A stretch of DNA of 44,114 bases, taken from contig CAKSVR010000015.1 in assembly GCA_934504345.1 (NCBI GenBank), positions 1-44,114 on the forward strand, given 5' to 3'. The DNA comes from an uncultured Agathobaculum sp. Lineage in GTDB: Bacteria > Bacillota > Clostridia > Oscillospirales > Butyricicoccaceae. The position numbers and the translations under genes were made by a program. The stretch's first letter is position 1; each line of letters starts with the position of its first letter. Shown piece after piece: positions 41,134-44,114 of this stretch. The notes beneath the pieces are model-generated. The model did no database searches and had not been told where the DNA came from. It worked only from the letters and a program-made list of their open reading frames with translations.

Positions 41134-42180
41134 ATGAACAAACCAGACAGGGAGTTCGTGCTGCAGCAGGCGGCACGACTGGAGCAGGAATCGCAGGATG
41201 CCGTGATGCACGACATCGCGCAGTTCGCTGAGGCAGAGATCGTCAAGACCTATGCCGGCGGCGTACCCCGCACACCGGCGCTGCATCCGCTCGTGTTCAA
41301 CATGGAACGCGGCGTATGCCTTGCCGAAACCGTGGATTTTCTGACCGACTGCCCGGATATTCAGCCGTATGACCTCATTCTGGCCAACGAGCTGGATTTC
41401 GGCTGCGCCCGTTCCGGTGAGCGGGATACGACGGCCGAGATCGCTAAAACGCTGGGCATGGAATATGTGTTCGGGCTGGAATTTATCGAGCTGGCCGATG
41501 CCGCGCTCGGTTTCCACGGCAATGCGGTATTTTCGCGCTGGCCGATCACATGGGCGGAGGTTTTCCGTCTGCCTGAGCAGTACAACTGGTATAACGACCG
41601 CCAGAAGCGCATCGGCGGCAGAAACGCTGTTTTCGTCAAGCTGGATGTCGGCGGTCAGGAAGTCGGCGCGGTATCCATCCATCTGGAGAACCGCACGGAC
41701 GGTGCGGGTCGTCGGGTGCAGATGAAAGCCGTGCTCGATGAGGTCGAGCGGGTATTTCCGGGCATCCCGGTTGTACTCGGCGGCGATCTGAACACCAACA
41801 CCTTTGACGGGCGCGACAAGGCGGCCATCAAGCATCTGGGCGAGCACCCGGAGGAGCTGGCGGCAGCCATCCGCGAGGCGGACGTATACGAGCCGCTTTT
41901 GCAGGACTGCACGGCGGCCGGTTACGATTGGGCGCAGGCCTCGGGCGACGGCACCTGCACGCGGCGCAAGCCGCTGCCGACAGGCGGCCATCTCGATATG
42001 CGGCTGGACTGGCTGCTGCCCCGCGGATTCACGGTGGAGGACAGCAGTGTCATTTCCACGCTGACGGCGGATTGCGGCTTTGCCGGGCCGGACAGTGCGC
42101 TTGCGAGATTCGCACAGCCTGAGCTGAGCGATCATAATGTGGTTCGTGCCTCCCTTGCACTGCCGCAAAAGGAGGAGTAA
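41134..42180 (+). CDS. endonuclease/exonuclease/phosphatase-fold hydrolase
   Basis: A 348-residue EEP-superfamily protein. The motif order fits: VFNMERG (metal Glu region) near 54, LILANELD with Glu near 84, FHGNAVFSRWPI near 127, VSIHLEN near 182, GGDLNTN near 214 (Asp, Asn), LDWLLP near 292 and LSDHNVV near 332 (catalytic Asp-His). EEP enzymes cleave phosphodiesters or phosphomonoesters, including inositol phosphates and sphingomyelin. No signal peptide, so it acts inside the cell on the imported compound, if the operon context holds. The ribosome site GAGGAGAAG is clear. Confidence 0.88.
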   Translation: MNKPDREFVLQQAARLEQESQDAVMHDIAQFAEAEIVKTYAGGVPRTPALHPLVFNMERGVCLAETVDFLTDCPDIQPYDLILANELDFGCARSGERDTTAEIAKTLGMEYVFGLEFIELADAALGFHGNAVFSRWPITWAEVFRLPEQYNWYNDRQKRIGGRNAVFVKLDVGGQEVGAVSIHLENRTDGAGRRVQMKAVLDEVERVFPGIPVVLGGDLNTNTFDGRDKAAIKHLGEHPEELAAAIREADVYEPLLQDCTAAGYDWAQASGDGTCTRRKPLPTGGHLDMRLDWLLPRGFTVEDSSVISTLTADCGFAGPDSALARFAQPELSDHNVVRASLALPQKEE

Positions 42181-42183
42181 ACG

Positions 42184-42951
42184 TTGATTAACACTGTTTT
42201 GTTTGATATGGGAGGAACGCTGGAGGACATCTGGTACAACGAGCAGACCATCCGCAACGTGACCGGAGAGCTGCGCGAATTCCTCAATGAGCACGATTTA
42301 GGCACCGGCTGTAACGATATTACGTTCTGGAACAAGATCAATGCCGGTGTTACCCGTTATAAAAAATGGAGCGAGTCGAACGAGCTGGAGAAAAAGCCGG
42401 AGGAGATCTGGCCGGAGTATTATCTGGCGGATTTCAAGCTCGACCGCGAAAAACTGGTGCCGGTGGCTGAAAAGCTGGCCGGTATGTGGGAAGTGACCTA
42501 CTATCACCGTGAGCTGCGGCCGCAGGTCAAGGAAACGCTCGAGGCGCTCAAGGAGCGCGGCTACAAGCTGGGCGTTATCTCGAATACGGCGTCGCTCTAT
42601 TCGGTATTCGATGTGCTGGAGGCTTACGGCATCCGCGATTACTTCGAGGATGTAACGCTGTCCAGCGTGACGGGCTACCGCAAGCCGCATCCGTCCATCT
42701 TTGAGATCTCGCTGCGGCAGATACAGGCCAAGCCCGAGGAATGCGCCTATGTGGGCGACACCATCTCGCGCGATATTATCGGTGCAAAGCGGATGCACTT
42801 CGGTGCGGCGGTACAGATCCAGTCGTTCCTGTCCGCACAGAAGGATGTCGGCGTTGACCCGGCCAACAAGCCCGACCATGTGATTCAGGCACTGCCCGAG
42901 CTGGTCGATTATCTGGAGGAACGCAACCGCGCAGAGCGTGCGGCGCAATAA
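42184..42951 (+). CDS. HAD-superfamily hydrolase, last of the operon
   Basis: A 255-residue paralogue of the HAD protein that opens the operon, with FDMGGT (nucleophile Asp8), GVISNTASL, GYRKPHPSIFEISL and YVGDTISRD. Like the first, it has Gly where most HAD phosphatases have the second Asp. The start is TTG, placed by AAAGGAGGAG; the gene begins three bases after the EEP stop. A terminator follows at 42980. Confidence 0.9.
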   Translation: MINTVLFDMGGTLEDIWYNEQTIRNVTGELREFLNEHDLGTGCNDITFWNKINAGVTRYKKWSESNELEKKPEEIWPEYYLADFKLDREKLVPVAEKLAGMWEVTYYHRELRPQVKETLEALKERGYKLGVISNTASLYSVFDVLEAYGIRDYFEDVTLSSVTGYRKPHPSIFEISLRQIQAKPEECAYVGDTISRDIIGAKRMHFGAAVQIQSFLSAQKDVGVDPANKPDHVIQALPELVDYLEERNRAERAAQ

Positions 42952-42979
42952 GAAAAGGACAATCTCTCTCTCTTTTTCT

Positions 42980-43018
42980 GACCGTACCCTGTGAGCGCAG
43001 GGTACGGTCGAATCTTTT
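42980..43018 (+). terminator. terminator of the importer operon
   Basis: Twelve-base stem GACCGTACCCTG / CAGGGTACGGTC (42980-43009) followed by GAATCTTTT, 29 bases after the HAD stop codon. Confidence 0.85.
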
Positions 43019-43039
43019 AGAACAGGGAGGAACATGGAA

Positions 43040-43735
43040 ATGGGAAAACTCACAACGCTGGAGATCATCCTCCGGCTGATGGGCGCTGTGGTCGTCGGCT
43101 TTGCCGTCGGCGCGCAGCGTGCCCGCACCTCGCATCCGGCAGGTATCCGAACCCATATACTGGTCGCGCTCGGCTCGTGCGTGGTTATGGTAACCAGCTG
43201 CATCATGTATGAGCAGACCATCGCGGTGTTCGGCACTACGCCCTCCGACCCGGCTCGACTGGGCGCACAGGTCATCAACGGCATCGGCTTCCTCGGCGCA
43301 GGCGCTATCCTCCGCGAGGGCTTCACCGTCCGCGGATTGACAACAGCGGCCAGCGTGTGGGTGGTGGCGTGCCTTGGCCTTTCGGTCGGCATGGGCTATT
43401 ATGTGCTGACGGCGGTCGGTACAGTCATCGCCTTTGTCACGCTCACCGTGTTTGACGGCATTCAGGAGAAGATCCGCACGAAAAGCCGTCCGGAAATGGA
43501 TATGCAGATCGAATGCGAGCATATGGGCGATCTGATGGTGGAACTCAGCCATCTGGCCGAGCGGCACTTCGCCAAGCTGCTCAACCTGTCTTTCGGCAGA
43601 ACGCCGCATAATACCTACGTTATCAGCTTCCGTGCGAATTTCCCGCCCAAAGGCTATGAGGCCGCGCAGAACCAGTTCCGGCAGGAGCTGGCCAGCGTGC
43701 CCGGGCTTATTCGCATGGAAAACCATAAGGAATAA
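43040..43735 (+). CDS. MgtC/SapB-family membrane protein
   Basis: A 231-residue protein with the MgtC N-terminal membrane domain: TLEIILRLMGAVVVGFAVGAQRARTSHPAGIRTHILVALGS, then GAQVINGIGFLGAGAILREGFTVRGLTTAASVWVVACLGLSVGMGYY, the family core with the RGLTTAA signature. A soluble ACT-like C-terminal domain follows (about 145-231). MgtC proteins are linked to Mg2+ limitation and intracellular pH or ATP control. The second ATG (43040) suits the GGGAGG spacing better than the one at 43034. Monocistronic; terminator after it. Confidence 0.93.
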   Translation: MGKLTTLEIILRLMGAVVVGFAVGAQRARTSHPAGIRTHILVALGSCVVMVTSCIMYEQTIAVFGTTPSDPARLGAQVINGIGFLGAGAILREGFTVRGLTTAASVWVVACLGLSVGMGYYVLTAVGTVIAFVTLTVFDGIQEKIRTKSRPEMDMQIECEHMGDLMVELSHLAERHFAKLLNLSFGRTPHNTYVISFRANFPPKGYEAAQNQFRQELASVPGLIRMENHKE

Positions 43736-43779
43736 CATCTTACCATAGACAATATCACCATATCTCTTCACTTTGGGGG

Positions 43780-43811
43780 ACAGCAGCACGAAAGTGCTGC
43801 TGTTTTCCTTT
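43780..43811 (+). terminator. terminator of the MgtC-family gene
   Basis: Ten-base stem ACAGCAGCAC-GAAA-GTGCTGCTGT followed by TTTCCTTT. Confidence 0.93.
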
Positions 43812-43846
43812 GTGAAAAAGTTTTTTCGAAAATTTGAAAAAAGTAT

Positions 43847-44114
43847 TTGACAAATGCGTTTAGATTTGGTATTCTATTAAAGCTGTCCCGCGAGGGAGGC
43901 GCAAAACTGAAAAGTCTGTCGTGTGAGCGGCTTCGAGTTTGAAAAATAAATCGAAAAAAGTTCTTGACAAACGGTTCGAGCTTTGATATAATAAATAAGC
44001 TGTCAAGCGGAGCTGAAAATGCTTCGAATTGATAGATTTCTGAACATTCAGTGTCAAAATGCTAACGCATTTTGAGTACCTTGGTCGATTTCCTTATGAA
44101 ATCGACACGCGGTG
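43847..44114 (+). promoter_or_regulatory. tandem strong promoters and structured leader, probably of an rRNA operon
   Basis: P1: TTGACA (43847-43852), 17 bases, TATTCT (43870-43875). P2: TTGACA (43964-43969), 17 bases, TATAAT (43987-43992), a perfect sigma-A consensus. Each is followed by AAGCTGTC. Upstream A/T runs resemble UP elements. The leader then forms TCAAAATGC-TAAC-GCATTTTGA and GTCGATTTC-CTTAT-GAAATCGAC stems and runs off the window. Such tandem promoters and duplicated leader text are typical of rRNA operons; the gene itself is outside. Confidence 0.75.

Overview
The window reads as a stretch of chromosome from a GC-rich, low-GC-phylum-type anaerobe: most likely a Clostridia/Oscillospirales gut bacterium. 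This is inferred from strong AGGAGG ribosome sites, sigma-A promoters with 17-bp spacers, lipoproteins with LTACGG lipoboxes, a Firmicutes-type TepA/ClpP protein, frequent GTG/TTG starts and the kind of short intergenic repeats seen in that group. I see no rRNA, tRNA, prophage, IS transposase or CRISPR array. The last 300 bases look like the promoter and leader region of a highly expressed (probably rRNA) operon.

Layout. (1) 10-5567, minus strand: response regulator, histidine kinase, DUF1385 membrane protein, tRNA-dihydrouridine synthase and PrmC, tightly packed, followed by a small AT-rich lipoprotein. (2) 5624-9371: a palindromic MITE-like element, a lipoprotein with an FG-GAP-like calcium motif, a block of consecutive hairpins between two 37-bp direct repeats, a GDPD-fold protein that has lost its catalytic residues, a cyclophilin, and a cluster of DnaA-box-like sequences in front of a TepA-like protease. 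(3) 10297-14465: a metal-homeostasis cluster: HMA metallochaperone, AraC regulator, a 26-residue membrane peptide, a DUF6110-type protein and a P1B-type ATPase, with two matching palindromic operators. (4) 14478-15450: AT-rich accessory genes, then a MATE exporter. (5) 16837-23605: a cobalamin riboswitch followed by a lipoprotein version of the cobalt chelatase CbiK, a two-domain lipoprotein and a FecCD-type ABC importer; this looks like surface handling and uptake of a tetrapyrrole or its metal. (6) 23732-27495: a lysozyme-like cell-wall protein, then metNIQ preceded by a Met/Cys-rich leader peptide with a mutually exclusive antiterminator and terminator. (7) 27673-32210: alanine/glycine symporter, NhaC antiporter, second MATE exporter. 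(8) 32348-43009: PHP phosphoesterase, LacI regulator and PfkB kinase facing away from a seven-gene operon with a Fbp/Afu-type ABC importer (fused permease), two HAD hydrolases and an EEP-fold phosphatase: a plausible system for importing and dephosphorylating a phosphorylated carbohydrate or related organophosphate. (9) MgtC-family protein and the strong tandem promoters.

The most interesting signals are the Met/Cys leader-peptide attenuator of metNIQ, the riboswitch-linked lipoprotein CbiK/ABC cluster, the organophosphate-like operon, and several families of intergenic structured repeats.
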